Of a DNA stretch of 48,686 bases, positions 1 through 9,279 are shown piece by piece. The DNA is from Alcaligenaceae bacterium. Lineage in GTDB: Bacteria; Pseudomonadota; Gammaproteobacteria; Burkholderiales; Burkholderiaceae_B. Both the position numbers and the translations under genes were made by a program. The stretch spans positions 1 to 48,686 of the forward strand of contig JAJUFT010000007.1 in the NCBI GenBank assembly GCA_029263615.1. Direction: 5' to 3'. The stretch's first letter is position 1. Each line of letters opens with the position of its first letter. The notes beneath the pieces were generated by a model. It made no database searches. It saw only the letters and a program-made list of their open reading frames with translations, and had not been told where the DNA came from.

Positions 1-699
1 CACCTGGGTACCGGCAACTATCACCCCCGTACCGCAAGGCTCTATACGGATTTCGGTCTGCTCACGGCCGACCAGCGCCTGTGCGAGGACATGGACAAGG
101 TATTTTCCCTCCTGACCGGCCTGGGCGCGCGCCGACCTCTGAGGCTCATGCTGCAGTCCCCCTTCACTCTGCACGAGACCATGCTGGCCATGGTCCGTGC
201 GGAAGCTCAGGCAGCACGGGAAGGCAAACGCGCCCGCATCATGGCCAAGATGAACTCTCTGCTGGAACCGGGCATCATCGATGCACTGTACAAGGCCAGC
301 CAGGCCGGGGTGAAGATCGACCTCATCGTGCGCGGTGCCTGCGCCCTGCGCGCCGGCGTGCCGGGCCTGTCGGAAAACATCCGCGTCCGGTCCATCGTCG
401 GGCGCTTCCTGGAACATTCGCGGGTGTTCTATTTCCATGCCAACGGTGCGGAAAACGTCTATCTGTCCTCGGCGGACTGGATGGACCGCAACTTCTTCCG
501 GCGCGTGGAAGTCGCCTTCCCCGTGCTGGACCGGCGTCTCAAGCGGCGTGTCATCCGGGAATCCTTCACCCTTGCCCTGCGTGACAACCAGCTGGCCTGG
601 AAGGCCTTGCCAAACGGCAGTTATGTCCGGGTGCGCAGCCGCAGCAAGCCCGTGAACCTGCATGAGGTGCTGATGCAGGAACTGGGCGGGAACGGCTGA
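1..699 (+). CDS. ppk: Polyphosphate kinase (Ppk1), C-terminal part, cut by window edge
   Basis: Ppk1 reversibly transfers the terminal phosphate of ATP to polyphosphate through phosphohistidine. The reading frame is open from base 1 and starts inside the conserved HLGTGN motif, followed by TARLYTD. The LEHSRV motif near codon 139 carries the second conserved histidine, and it lies about 93 residues from the C-terminus, as in full-length Ppk1. Roughly 232 codons are present, so about two thirds of the protein lies to the left of the window. The gene is followed after about 100 bases by pstS, which fits a phosphate-metabolism cluster. The frame ends in an ordinary stop with no sign of damage. 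Confidence 0.95.
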   Translation, partial: HLGTGNYHPRTARLYTDFGLLTADQRLCEDMDKVFSLLTGLGARRPLRLMLQSPFTLHETMLAMVRAEAQAAREGKRARIMAKMNSLLEPGIIDALYKASQAGVKIDLIVRGACALRAGVPGLSENIRVRSIVGRFLEHSRVFYFHANGAENVYLSSADWMDRNFFRRVEVAFPVLDRRLKRRVIRESFTLALRDNQLAWKALPNGSYVRVRSRSKPVNLHEVLMQELGGNG

Positions 700-715
700 T
701 AAGCCATGTGGCAGC

Positions 716-749
716 TTGTCATAGACATGTCACATTGCTCGCCTACTAT
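716..749 (+). promoter_or_regulatory. Pho box and -10 element upstream of pstS
   Basis: Two direct repeats, TTGTCAT (716-722) and ATGTCAC (727-733), are separated by four bases. This is the 7-4-7 layout of a PhoB binding site (consensus CTGTCAT-N4-CTGTCAY). A -10-like TACTAT sits at 744-749, ten bases after the box, where PhoB-activated promoters normally have it because the box replaces the -35 element. The site therefore predicts phosphate-starvation induction of the pst genes. Confidence 0.8.
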
Positions 750-806
750 TCCTCTGTCGACGCTTTTGTATCCCGATTCACCGGATTGTCCAAGAGGATT
801 CCCTTT

Positions 807-1850
807 ATGTTCAAACGCATCTTCAAGCAAGTTTCCATCGGTGTGGCTCTGTCCGCAGCGGCACTGACGGCCCACGCGGTCGACATCACCGGCGCAGGCG
901 CGTCCTTCCCCTATCCCGCTTACGCGAAGTGGGCGGCCAAGTATCACGAGGAAGTCGGACATCGCATCAATTACCAGTCGATCGGTTCGGGCGGCGGGCA
1001 GCAGCAGATCATCGCCAAGACCGTCGATTTTGGTGCGTCCGATGACCCGATGAAGGCCGATGCCCTGAAGGAGCACAACCTGCTGCAGTTCCCGGCCATC
1101 ATTGGCGGCGTGGTGCCGGTCATCAACATTCAGGGCATCAAGCCGGGTGAGCTGAAGCTCTCGGGCGCCGTCCTGGCCGACATCTACCTGAAGAAGATCA
1201 CCAAGTGGAATGACGACGCCATCAAGGCGCTCAACCCCGACCTCGAACTGCCCAACGCGTCCATCATCGTGGTGCACCGTTCCGACGGTTCGGGGACGAC
1301 GTTCAACTGGACGAACTACCTTTCCAAGGTTTCGCCCGACTGGAAGAGCACCGTGGGTGAAGGCAAGGCCGTGAAGTGGCCCGTGGGGCAGGGTGGCAAG
1401 GGTAACGAAGGGGTCGCCGCCTACGTGCGCCAGCTGAAGAACTCCATTGGCTACGTGGAATACGCCTACGCCAAGCAGAACAACCTCTCCTGGGCCCAGC
1501 TGCAGAACAAGGATGGCAACTTCGTTCAGCCTTCCGAAGAAACTTTTGCCGCCGCTGCTGCCAATGCCGACTGGGGCAGCGTGCCGGGCATGGGTGTGGT
1601 CCTGACCGACGAGCCCGGTGCCGACTCCTGGCCGATCACCGCCGCCAGCTTCATCCTGATGCACAAGGTTCAGGACAAGCCCGAGAATGGCAAGGCCGTG
1701 CTGCAGTTCTTTGACTGGGCGTTCAAGAACGGTCAGAAGATGGCCAGCGAGCTGGACTACGTTCCCATGCCGGAATCGGTCGTGAATCAGATCGCCGAGA
1801 TCTGGAAAACCGAAGTCAAGGCGGCCGACGGCACCGCGATCTGGCAGTAA
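807..1850 (+). CDS. pstS: Periplasmic phosphate-binding protein PstS
   Basis: PstS binds inorganic phosphate in the periplasm and delivers it to PstCAB. The 347-residue product starts with a Sec signal (MFKRIFK, a hydrophobic stretch, then THAVD near residue 22). It continues with the PstS signature ITGAGASFPYPAY, and SGGGQQQI and SDGSGTTFNW contribute to the phosphate site. The frame is open from 708, but the ATG at 807 is chosen because it is preceded by AGAGGA and starts the signal peptide. It is the first gene of pstSCAB, lies just after ppk, and is preceded by a Pho box at 716-733. Confidence 0.96.
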   Translation: MFKRIFKQVSIGVALSAAALTAHAVDITGAGASFPYPAYAKWAAKYHEEVGHRINYQSIGSGGGQQQIIAKTVDFGASDDPMKADALKEHNLLQFPAIIGGVVPVINIQGIKPGELKLSGAVLADIYLKKITKWNDDAIKALNPDLELPNASIIVVHRSDGSGTTFNWTNYLSKVSPDWKSTVGEGKAVKWPVGQGGKGNEGVAAYVRQLKNSIGYVEYAYAKQNNLSWAQLQNKDGNFVQPSEETFAAAAANADWGSVPGMGVVLTDEPGADSWPITAASFILMHKVQDKPENGKAVLQFFDWAFKNGQKMASELDYVPMPESVVNQIAEIWKTEVKAADGTAIWQ

Positions 1851-1868
1851 GGTTAAAATCGGGCCGCA

Positions 1869-1927
1869 ACGGTCCGAGACCGTCCTGCATCAAGACGGCG
1901 CTGCACTGAAATGGCGCCGTCTGTTTT
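1869..1927 (+). terminator. Hairpins between pstS and pstC, probable attenuator or 3'-end stabiliser
   Basis: Two stems follow the pstS stop. The first is ACGGTC-CGA-GACCGT at 1869-1883. The second is AGACGGCGC (1893-1901) paired with GCGCCGTCT (1914-1922), followed by GTTTTC. The second looks like a leaky Rho-independent terminator. Such structures between a binding-protein gene and its permease genes usually give more binding protein than permease. Here that is inferred from structure and position only. Confidence 0.65.
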
Positions 1928-1978
1928 CATCTGCTTCTTTTCCTGTTTCTCCCACCGGTGTAACGCCATACTGCCGTC

Positions 1979-2917
1979 ATGAAGAGTCACTCCAACGCGC
2001 TGATGGATCTCCTGTTCAAGAACCTGACGCGCCTGTTCGCGTTCCTGGTGTTCATCCTGCTGGCAGGGATCATGGTCTCGCTCGTCTGGGGCAGCCGAGA
2101 GTCCATTGCCCAGCATGGCCTGGCCTTTCTCTGGACCAATGAATGGGACCCCGTCCAGAACGTGTATGGCGCCCTCGTGCCCATCACCGGGACACTGCTG
2201 ACTTCCTTCATTGCGCTGATCATTGCCGTGCCGATCTCCTTCGGTATCGCCATGTTCCTCACGGAGCTGTCGCCCGTGTGGCTGCGCCGTCCCCTGGGCA
2301 CGGCCATCGAGATGCTGGCCGCGATTCCCTCCATCATTTACGGCATGTGGGGCCTGTTCGTCTTCGTGCCGATTTTCCAGCAATACATTCAACCGCACCT
2401 CATCGAAGCCTTCGAAGGGGTGCCGGTGCTCGAACAGATCTTCGGGGGGCCTCCTTTCGGCATCGGCGTGTTCACGGCGGGCCTGATTCTGTCCATCATG
2501 ATCATTCCCTTCATCGCCGCAGTGATGCGTGACGTCTTCGAGCTCGTGCCGCCCATGCTGAAGGAATCGGCCTACGGGCTGGGCAGCACCACTTGGGAAG
2601 TGGTCTGGAAAGTCGTTCTGCCCTTCACCAAGAGCGGTGTGATCGGTGGCATCATGCTGGGCCTGGGCCGTGCGCTGGGTGAAACCATGGCGGTCACCTT
2701 CGTGATCGGCAACTCGTTCAATCTGCCGGACTCCATCTTCGCACCTTCCAACTCGATCGCCTCGGCCCTGGCCAACGAGTTCAACGAGGCCGGGGGCATG
2801 CAGAAGGCGGCGCTGCTGGAACTGGGTCTGATCCTGTTCCTCATCACCACCATTGTCCTGGCCTTCTCCAAGGTCCTGCTGCTGCGCCTGTCCAAGTCAG
2901 AGGGAAGCTCGCGCTAA
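1979..2917 (+). CDS. pstC: Phosphate ABC transporter permease PstC
   Basis: PstC is one of the two membrane subunits of the high-affinity phosphate importer. The 312-residue protein has about six hydrophobic segments; the first is around residues 17-40. It carries the binding-protein-dependent permease (EAA) loop near [20 protein letters not shown], followed by [12 protein letters not shown], typical of PstC. It lies between pstS, with a hairpin-containing gap of about 128 bases, and pstA, 14 bases downstream, so it belongs to one operon. The start at 1979 gives the usual short cytoplasmic N-terminus. Confidence 0.96.
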   Translation: MKSHSNALMDLLFKNLTRLFAFLVFILLAGIMVSLVWGSRESIAQHGLAFLWTNEWDPVQNVYGALVPITGTLLTSFIALIIAVPISFGIAMFLTELSPVWLRRPLGTAIEMLAAIPSIIYGMWGLFVFVPIFQQYIQPHLIEAFEGVPVLEQIFGGPPFGIGVFTAGLILSIMIIPFIAAVMRDVFELVPPMLKESAYGLGSTTWEVVWKVVLPFTKSGVIGGIMLGLGRALGETMAVTFVIGNSFNLPDSIFAPSNSIASALANEFNEAGGMQKAALLELGLILFLITTIVLAFSKVLLLRLSKSEGSSR

Positions 2918-2931
2918 GCGGGAATATCACC

Positions 2932-3795
2932 ATGTTCGATTCCGATTCCGTCATCAGCCTGTCCAACCGCGTCTATCGCCGTCGCCGCGTGGTCAATCGT
3001 GTGATGCTGACGCTCTCCGGCGCCGCCGTGGCCTTCGGCCTGTTCTGGTTGTTCTGGATCATCCTGACCCTGCTCACCAAGGGGGCGTCCGCGCTGTCCT
3101 TCACCTTGCTGACCCAGCCCACTCCGCCGCCGGGCGGCGAGGGCGGCCTGCTCAATGCCATTGTCGGTAGCGTGCTGATGGCTGCCGTGGCCACCGTGGT
3201 GGGGACCCCCGTGGGAGTGCTGGCCGGCACCTACCTGGCCGAATACGGAAACCGGGGCTGGCTGGCGCCCGCCACCCGCTTTCTGAATGACGTGCTGCTG
3301 TCGGCTCCTTCCATCGTCATCGGCCTGTTCATTTACGCCGTTTATGTGGCCCAGGTGGGGCACTATTCCGGCTGGGCGGGCGCGCTTGCCCTGGCCATCA
3401 TCGTGGTGCCGGTGGTCGTGCGTTCCACCGACAACATGTTGCTGCTGGTGCCCAACAGCCTGCGCGAAGCGGCGGCCGCCCTGGGCTGCCCGAAGTGGCG
3501 CGTGATCACCATGGTGTGCTATCGAGCCGCCCGCTCGGGCATGATCACGGGCGTGCTGCTGGCCATCGCCCGGATTTCGGGTGAAACCGCGCCCCTGCTG
3601 TTCACCGCGCTCAACAACCAGTTCATGTCGATGAACATGAATGCACCCATTGCGAACCTGCCGGTGGTCATCTTCCAGTACGCGGCCAGCCCCTTCGAGG
3701 ACTGGAATCGTCTGGCGTGGGCCGGCGCCGTCATGATCACTTTGCTGGTGCTGGGCATCAACATTCTGGCCCGCAGCCTTTTCCGCAACAAATAA
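2932..3795 (+). CDS. pstA: Phosphate ABC transporter permease PstA
   Basis: PstA is the second membrane subunit of the Pst importer. The 287-residue product has a first membrane segment at about residues 24-47, followed by a periplasmic part with the TPPPGGEGG loop common in PstA. The EAA-type segment is near REAAAALGCPKWRVITMV, and the ARISGETAPLLFTA stretch is characteristic of the family. It follows pstC by 14 bases and precedes pstB by 33 bases, consistent with co-transcription. Length and motif order are normal. Confidence 0.96.
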   Translation: MFDSDSVISLSNRVYRRRRVVNRVMLTLSGAAVAFGLFWLFWIILTLLTKGASALSFTLLTQPTPPPGGEGGLLNAIVGSVLMAAVATVVGTPVGVLAGTYLAEYGNRGWLAPATRFLNDVLLSAPSIVIGLFIYAVYVAQVGHYSGWAGALALAIIVVPVVVRSTDNMLLLVPNSLREAAAALGCPKWRVITMVCYRAARSGMITGVLLAIARISGETAPLLFTALNNQFMSMNMNAPIANLPVVIFQYAASPFEDWNRLAWAGAVMITLLVLGINILARSLFRNK

Positions 3796-3828
3796 GCTGA
3801 CGGCGGCCCCGGCCGCCCGGATTGACAA

Positions 3829-4605
3829 ATGACTACTTCCGCTTTCGCCGACCGCATCAAGCTCGACGTCAAGAATCTGAATTTCTACTATGGCGACTTC
3901 CACGCCATCAAGAACGTCAGCATGTCCATTTACGAGAAGAAGGTGACGGCGTTCATCGGCCCGTCCGGGTGTGGCAAGTCCACCCTGCTGCGCACCTTCA
4001 ATCGGATGTTCGAGCTCTATCCGGGGCAGCGTGCCGAAGGACAGATTCTTCTCGACGGGGAAGACCTGCTGCAGTCTCGCCTGGATATTTCCCTGATTCG
4101 CGCCAAGGTGGGCATGGTGTTCCAGAAGCCCACTCCGTTTCCCATGAGCATCTACGACAACGTCGCTTTCGGCGTGCGACTGTTCGAGAAGCTGAGCAAG
4201 GCGGAAATGGACGAGCGGGTCGAGTGGGCGCTCACAAAGGCGGCCATCTGGAATGAAGTGAAGGACAAGCTGCATCAGAGCGGCAACAGCCTGTCCGGCG
4301 GGCAGCAGCAGCGCCTGTGCATTGCACGGGGTGTTGCGATCAAGCCCGAGATCCTGTTGCTCGATGAACCGTGCTCGGCGCTCGATCCGATTTCCACCGC
4401 CAAGATCGAAGAACTCATCGCCGAACTGAAGTCCGATTACACCGTGGTCATCGTGACGCACAACATGCAGCAGGCGGCGCGTTGTTCCGATTACACGGCC
4501 TACATGTACCTGGGTGAACTGATGGAATACGGCGAAACCGACCAGATCTTCGTGAAGCCGGCGCGCAAGGAAACCGAAGACTACATCACGGGTCGCTTCG
4601 GCTGA
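3829..4605 (+). CDS. pstB: Phosphate ABC transporter ATPase PstB
   Basis: PstB hydrolyses ATP to drive phosphate import through PstCA. The 258-residue protein has all ABC ATPase motifs in order: Walker [10 protein letters not shown] near residue 44, the Q-loop at [12 protein letters not shown], the signature [14 protein letters not shown], Walker B EILLLDEP followed by CSALDP, and the H-loop in [11 protein letters not shown]. The [18 protein letters not shown] stretch is typical of PstB rather than other ABC ATPases. It is the last gene of the operon and is followed at once by a terminator; no phoU follows. Confidence 0.97.
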   Translation: MTTSAFADRIKLDVKNLNFYYGDFHAIKNVSMSIYEKKVTAFIGPSGCGKSTLLRTFNRMFELYPGQRAEGQILLDGEDLLQSRLDISLIRAKVGMVFQKPTPFPMSIYDNVAFGVRLFEKLSKAEMDERVEWALTKAAIWNEVKDKLHQSGNSLSGGQQQRLCIARGVAIKPEILLLDEPCSALDPISTAKIEELIAELKSDYTVVIVTHNMQQAARCSDYTAYMYLGELMEYGETDQIFVKPARKETEDYITGRFG

Positions 4606-4612
4606 GGCATGT

Positions 4613-4648
4613 CCCCGGCACCGGCGTTTCCGGCGTCGGGGTGTTTTT
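4613..4648 (+). terminator. Rho-independent terminator after pstB
   Basis: An imperfect GC-rich stem pairs CCCCGGCACCGG (4613-4624) with CCGGCGTCGGGG (4630-4641) around a short loop and is followed by TGTTTTT. It begins about eight bases after the pstB stop and should end the ppk/pst transcript. Confidence 0.75.
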
Positions 4649-5059
4649 CTTCGAGTCACGCCCATCGGAGCGAAATCCGGTTTAAGACCCGTCCGACACG
4701 CGAATGGCGTCTGCACGTTGGCTGCAATTTTCTGCGTGAAGCCAACAAATTCTCGCGATTTGGCTGCAGGTTAACCCTTGGATTTCGCCGAGAAGTCCGA
4801 ATCGAGAAACTTTATGTCCGTTTCACGATAGTTGCTCTCTTCGGCTTTTTGATAACCTGCCTTCGAGCGTGCAGAAAACATAATTTGATACATGCACGAC
4901 TCGCGCCGACATAATCGGCGTCCCGGTTTGACTGCAGCACCATACAGCTGAGTCCGTTTCCCTACTTCTCAAAGAAATTCCCTTTTCCTGGGAAGGCCTG
5001 TTCACGCGGGTTGGAAACGCTCGGTCTCAATCACAGGTGGTATCAAGGGAGATATTCAA
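4649..5059 (+). promoter_or_regulatory. Gene-free stretch ahead of the first LIV operon; likely promoter and leader
   Basis: No coding region can be supported here. The stretch is lower in GC than its surroundings. A perfect inverted repeat, CGCCGA-CATAA-TCGGCG (4904-4920), contains a -10-like CATAAT (4910-4915), with TTGATA at 4885-4890, although the 19-base spacing is long. If used, this promoter would leave a leader of roughly 140 bases before the GTG at 5060. The ribosome-binding site AAGGGAG lies at 5045-5051. The promoter assignment is tentative. Confidence 0.35.
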
Positions 5060-6427
5060 GTGAAGAAGATACACGTGGCATGTGATACATCGGATGGTCG
5101 CCGTCGTTTCATGAAGACCTCTGCAGGGGTGGCCGGTGGGCTGCTGCTGCCCACCGTCTCGGGCAATGTCTGGGCGCAGAAGAAGGATTATCCCCCCTTG
5201 GGCAACTTTCCGGCAGGGGTGTCGGGCGACACGGTGGTTGCCGGCCTGACGCTGGACCTCACCGGGCCGTACTCCGCCGAAGGCGCGGGTCAGAAGCGGG
5301 GCTTCGAGCTGGCGGCCGAACTGATCAACAAGGGCGACCCCCGCATCAAGAAGGTTTCACCGCTCACCAAGGAGGGCATTCTCGGCAAGAAGCTGGTGCT
5401 GGCCATTGGCGACGCCGAAACCAAGCCCAACAGTGCGGTGCAGGCCGCCACCCGGTTCATCCGCCAGGATAAGGCCATGATGATTTCGGGTAGCGTCAGC
5501 AGCTCGGTCGCCATCGCCCTGCAAAATACCTGCGACCGCGCCAAGACGCTTTACTTCTCCGTCATCAGCGGTTCCAGCGACACCACGGGCAAAGACTGCC
5601 GTCGCTATGGCTTCCGGCTGTGTCACCACGCGTATACGGCTTCCAAGGCCATTGCTCCGATCCTGGCACGTGAATACGGCAAGAACATGAAGGCCATTCA
5701 CCTGGTGCCGGACTACAACTACGGGCACTCCATTCACCACTTCATGAAGAAGTTCACCGAGGAGCAGGGCTGGACCACCATCGACAACCCGCAGATCCAT
5801 CCGCTGGGGGCCACCGATTACAGCTCCTGGATGCTGAACATCGCCAACAGCGGTGCAGACATCCTGATCAACCACGACTACGGTGCCGACGCGGTGAACT
5901 CCGCCAAGCAGGCTTACGAGTTCGGCGTGCTCAAGAAGATGAAGATGTGCGTGCCCTACCTGCCGGCCTACATGCTGGAAGAAGTCGGCCCTGAAATCAT
6001 GGAAGGCGTGCTGGGCACCATGGTCTTCTGGTGGACCGAAGGCATGAAGCACGAGGTCGGCCGCGATTTCGTCGAGGCCTATAAGGAAAAGTACAACGCC
6101 ATTCCGCGCGATCCCGAGCACAACGCCTACATGACCATGCTGCTGTGGGCCGACGCCTGCGAACGCGCCGGCACCTTCTACCCGGCCGCGGTGGTCGAGG
6201 CCCTGGAAGACGGCATCAACCACAAGCGTCCGTACTCCATGGGCGGCGAAGTCTACTTCCGTGCCGAAGACCACGATGGCGTGGCCGACTTCGCCATCGT
6301 GCGGGGCAAGAAGCCATCCGAAATCCAGAACAAGGACGACCTCGTTGACGTGGTGGCGGTGGCGAATGGGCTGGAGACCCTGCCGCCGGTCGACTACGCG
6401 GGCTGCAAGATGGGGCCGGCTGCCTGA
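5060..6427 (+). CDS. LIV-type ABC transporter substrate-binding protein with Tat signal
   Basis: This is a periplasmic binding protein of the Leu/Ile/Val (Peripla_BP_6) family, 455 residues. Residues about 14-20 read GRRRFMK, a twin-arginine motif, and are followed by a hydrophobic stretch and a VWAQ cleavage region, so export in folded form by Tat is likely. The mature part begins with the family pattern VVAGLTLDLTGPYSAEGAGQ. GTG at 5060 is chosen as start because AAGGGAG lies eight bases upstream and no ATG precedes the Tat motif. It heads an operon with a permease, a permease-ATPase fusion, a second ATPase and an acetyl-CoA synthetase. The ligand is not evident; relatives bind amino acids, amides, urea or short carboxylic acids. 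Confidence 0.9.
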   Translation: MKKIHVACDTSDGRRRFMKTSAGVAGGLLLPTVSGNVWAQKKDYPPLGNFPAGVSGDTVVAGLTLDLTGPYSAEGAGQKRGFELAAELINKGDPRIKKVSPLTKEGILGKKLVLAIGDAETKPNSAVQAATRFIRQDKAMMISGSVSSSVAIALQNTCDRAKTLYFSVISGSSDTTGKDCRRYGFRLCHHAYTASKAIAPILAREYGKNMKAIHLVPDYNYGHSIHHFMKKFTEEQGWTTIDNPQIHPLGATDYSSWMLNIANSGADILINHDYGADAVNSAKQAYEFGVLKKMKMCVPYLPAYMLEEVGPEIMEGVLGTMVFWWTEGMKHEVGRDFVEAYKEKYNAIPRDPEHNAYMTMLLWADACERAGTFYPAAVVEALEDGINHKRPYSMGGEVYFRAEDHDGVADFAIVRGKKPSEIQNKDDLVDVVAVANGLETLPPVDYAGCKMGPAA

Positions 6428-6520
6428 TGAAGCGTTCACCCCGGATACGGTCGACGTTTCCGGGGTGAACCCAGTCTTCATCCGGATCCGCATAACAAAG
6501 GCAAATGAGGGGGGACGGAC

Positions 6521-7387
6521 ATGAGTTTATTCATGTCGCAGGTTTTCAATGGTCTGGCCTTGGGTGTCCTTCTGGCACTCATTGCGACAGGCCTCACCAT
6601 CATCTATGGCACGCTGGGGGTCATCAACTTTGCGCACGGCGCCCTGTTCGTCGTCGGGGCGTATGCGGGCTTCTCTCTGTTCACGGCGACCGGTTCCTTC
6701 GTGCTCAGTCTCATCGGTGCCGCCGTCGTGGCAATGGCTGTGGGGCTCGTCATGGAACGTGGCCTGATCAAACGGTTCTATCACCGGCCACATGAAGACC
6801 AGATACTGGTCACCTTCGGCATCAGCATCGTGATCGTCGAGATCATTCGCGGCATCTACGGGGGCGTGGGCCAGCGCGTTCCGTTGCCCAGCTGGGGCGA
6901 GGGCACGGTCAATCTGGGCTTTCTCACTTATCCCCTGTACCGGCTCGAGATCATGGCCATCGCGGCGTCCGTCCTCTTCGCATGCTGGTATGTACTGTAC
7001 CGAACGCGTCTGGGCCTGATCATCCGTTCAGGCATTGAAGACGCCATGATGGTGCGTCTGCTGGGCATCAACGTGCAGCGGTATTTCATGCTGGTCTTCG
7101 GCATTGGTGCAGCGGCCGCGGGCTTTGCCGGCATGATCTACGGGCCCATGGTGTCCATTGTGCCGGACATGGGCTTCCGGGTGCTGATCCAATCCTTCGT
7201 GGTGGTGGTGCTGGGCGGCGTGGGGTCGTTCCCCGGGGCGATTCTGGGAGGCCTGATTGCGGGCCAGATTCTCAGTCTCACTTCGCTGATCAACCCTGTT
7301 TATTCCGACGTCATGCTGTTCGCTGCCATGGCGCTGATCCTGATCATCAGGCCGCAAGGTCTCATGGGTGTGGAGGGTAGAGCATGA
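6521..7387 (+). CDS. LIV-type ABC transporter permease (LivH-like)
   Basis: This 288-residue membrane protein belongs to the LivH family of branched-chain-type amino acid permeases. The N-terminus carries GLTIIYGTLGVINFAHGAL, the family signature at the first membrane segments. The C-terminal part carries VVVVLGGVGSFPGAILGGLIAGQ, another family hallmark. About eight hydrophobic segments can be seen. A GGGGGAC ribosome-binding region precedes the ATG at 6521. Its stop overlaps the start of the next gene by four bases (ATGA), implying translational coupling with the LivM-LivG fusion. Confidence 0.93.
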   Translation: MSLFMSQVFNGLALGVLLALIATGLTIIYGTLGVINFAHGALFVVGAYAGFSLFTATGSFVLSLIGAAVVAMAVGLVMERGLIKRFYHRPHEDQILVTFGISIVIVEIIRGIYGGVGQRVPLPSWGEGTVNLGFLTYPLYRLEIMAIAASVLFACWYVLYRTRLGLIIRSGIEDAMMVRLLGINVQRYFMLVFGIGAAAAGFAGMIYGPMVSIVPDMGFRVLIQSFVVVVLGGVGSFPGAILGGLIAGQILSLTSLINPVYSDVMLFAAMALILIIRPQGLMGVEGRA

Positions 7388-9279
7388 GCCAGTCCAACGA
7401 ATCCGTCATTCAGGGCGGCCAGGCCGCTGCCCCGGCCGTGCATCTTGGCAGTCCGACCCTGATGCAGCGCTACGGCGCGCTGCTGATTGCCGGTCTCATT
7501 CTCATCGTGGCGCCGGTCGTGGCGCCCATCTTCGGCGCGGGTCCCGATCTTCTGAGCCGGGTGCTGATCTGGGGCCTGTTCGGCCTGGGCTTCGACCTGC
7601 TCTTCGGCTACACGGGCCTGCTGTCCTTCGGACAGGCGGCCTTCTATGGCACCGGCAGCTTCATCACGGCTTACCTGCTGACCGCCGGCATCATCGACAA
7701 CATGCTGCTGGCACTGCTGTGTTCAATCATCGGGGCCAGCATCCTGGGGGTGTTGATCGGCTACCTCACCCTGCGGCGCAGTGGCATCTACTTTGCCATG
7801 AGTACGCTGGCCTTTGCCGAGATGATCTACTTCCTCGAATTCGGTCCCTTGCGGGACTGGACCGGCGGGGAAAACGGCATTCCGGGCATTCCGGAAGCCG
7901 TGGTCGATTTCGGTTTCGTCGAGTTCTTTGTGGGCTACGGATGGCCGATGTACACCTTCCTGGCGGTGCTGTTCTTCCTTGGCTTTGCCGTTGCCCGCCG
8001 TATTTCGCTGTCGCCGTTTGGCGTGATTCTCACGGCCATCCGCGAGAATCCCGAGCGCGCCATGGCCGTGGGGCACACCATCCAGCGCTACAAACTGGCG
8101 GTGTTCGTCATTGCGGCTGCCTACGGAGGGCTGGCGGGCGGGCTGCTGGGCATGTTCCAGGGCTACATGCCGCCCGACGCCTTCAACCTCCACACCTCGG
8201 CCGAACTGGTGATCCAGACGGTGATGGGGGGCGCAGGCACCCTGTTCGGGCCGCTGCTGGGCGCGCTGATCTGGCTCTATCTGTATGAAGTCCTGCAATT
8301 CGTCGATGCGGTGGGGCCCTACTGGCGACTCATTCTGGGCATCATCTTCGTGATCCTGGTCACCCTGTTCCGCCGTGGCATCTGCGGGGAATTTCTGGCT
8401 TGGCGCAACCGTCGCGTGAGCAAGCGTATGGCGGCGGCCGTTCCGTCCACATCACACACGCCGGGCCCCGACATGCACGCCAGGCTTGTGATGCGCGATG
8501 CACCGCCCATGGAGCGCGGCCGCCCCGTGCTGCGTGCCGACAACATCGCCAAACACTATGGCGGTCTCAAGGCGGTCAAAGGGGTCTCGATTGCCATCGA
8601 GGAGGGCGAATTGCGCGGCCTGATCGGGCCCAACGGTGCGGGGAAATCCACCTTCTTCCGCATGTTGGCGGGCGAGATCCAGCCCACCCATGGTCGCGTC
8701 TATCTGCGTGAACAGGATATCACGGGCATCGGCGTCACCCAGGTCTGCCAGATGGGCATGAGCAAGAGCTATCAGGTCAACACGCTGTTCGATCAGCTGA
8801 CCGTCAAGCAGAACGTCCTGATGTCGGTGCTGGGGCACAAGCGGGGGGCCTTCAAGCTCGACGCCCTGAAGTCGGTCGAGTCGGTGCGGGGTGCCACCGA
8901 GCAGGTCGCCGCCGTCCTGGCCATGGTCGAGCTCACCCATCGGGCCGATACGCCCATCCATGAGCTTTCTTACGGCGAGAAGCGCCGGGTGGAGATCGGT
9001 CTGGCCCTCGCGACCGGTGCAAACGTCCTGCTGCTGGACGAACCGCTGGCCGGCATGAGCCCCGAGGAGCGGGTGCAGACGGTGGCGCTGCTCAAGAAGA
9101 TCCGCAAGGGCCGCACGGTGCTCATCGTCGAACACGACATGGACGCCATGTTCGAGCTCGCCGACCGCATCACCGTCCTGTATGACGGCAACTTCCTCGC
9201 AGAGGGCACGCCCGAGGAAATTCGCAACAGCAAGGCTGTACAGGATGCCTACCTGGGCGGCATGGAGGAAGAGGCATGA
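7384..9279 (+). CDS. LivM-LivG fusion: LIV-type permease joined to ABC ATPase
   Basis: One 631-codon frame encodes two subunits that are usually separate. Residues about 30-335 are a LivM-type permease with many hydrophobic segments, including FGYTGLLSFGQAAFYGTGSF and MGGAGTLFGPLLGALIW. After a linker of about 45 residues, residues about 380-631 form a LivG-type ATPase. It shows Walker A GPNGAGKST at 415-423, the signature LSYGEKRR, Walker B VLLLDEPLAGMSPEE and the H-loop in EHDMDAM. No stop or frameshift separates the halves. It overlaps both its upstream and downstream neighbours by four bases, so permease, fusion and LivF should be made in fixed ratio. Its substrate follows that of the binding protein and is unknown. 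Confidence 0.93.
   Translation: MSQSNESVIQGGQAAAPAVHLGSPTLMQRYGALLIAGLILIVAPVVAPIFGAGPDLLSRVLIWGLFGLGFDLLFGYTGLLSFGQAAFYGTGSFITAYLLTAGIIDNMLLALLCSIIGASILGVLIGYLTLRRSGIYFAMSTLAFAEMIYFLEFGPLRDWTGGENGIPGIPEAVVDFGFVEFFVGYGWPMYTFLAVLFFLGFAVARRISLSPFGVILTAIRENPERAMAVGHTIQRYKLAVFVIAAAYGGLAGGLLGMFQGYMPPDAFNLHTSAELVIQTVMGGAGTLFGPLLGALIWLYLYEVLQFVDAVGPYWRLILGIIFVILVTLFRRGICGEFLAWRNRRVSKRMAAAVPSTSHTPGPDMHARLVMRDAPPMERGRPVLRADNIAKHYGGLKAVKGVSIAIEEGELRGLIGPNGAGKSTFFRMLAGEIQPTHGRVYLREQDITGIGVTQVCQMGMSKSYQVNTLFDQLTVKQNVLMSVLGHKRGAFKLDALKSVESVRGATEQVAAVLAMVELTHRADTPIHELSYGEKRRVEIGLALATGANVLLLDEPLAGMSPEERVQTVALLKKIRKGRTVLIVEHDMDAMFELADRITVLYDGNFLAEGTPEEIRNSKAVQDAYLGGMEEEA

Noticed and set aside
2914-4716. A 600-codon open frame on the - strand opposite pstA and pstB
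   Set aside because: Both pst genes are certain on the + strand, and the antisense product is a His/Gly/Gln-rich composition artefact.
4609-4914. A 101-codon open frame between pstB and the first LIV operon
   Set aside because: It starts inside the pstB terminator, has no ribosome-binding site and no recognisable domain.
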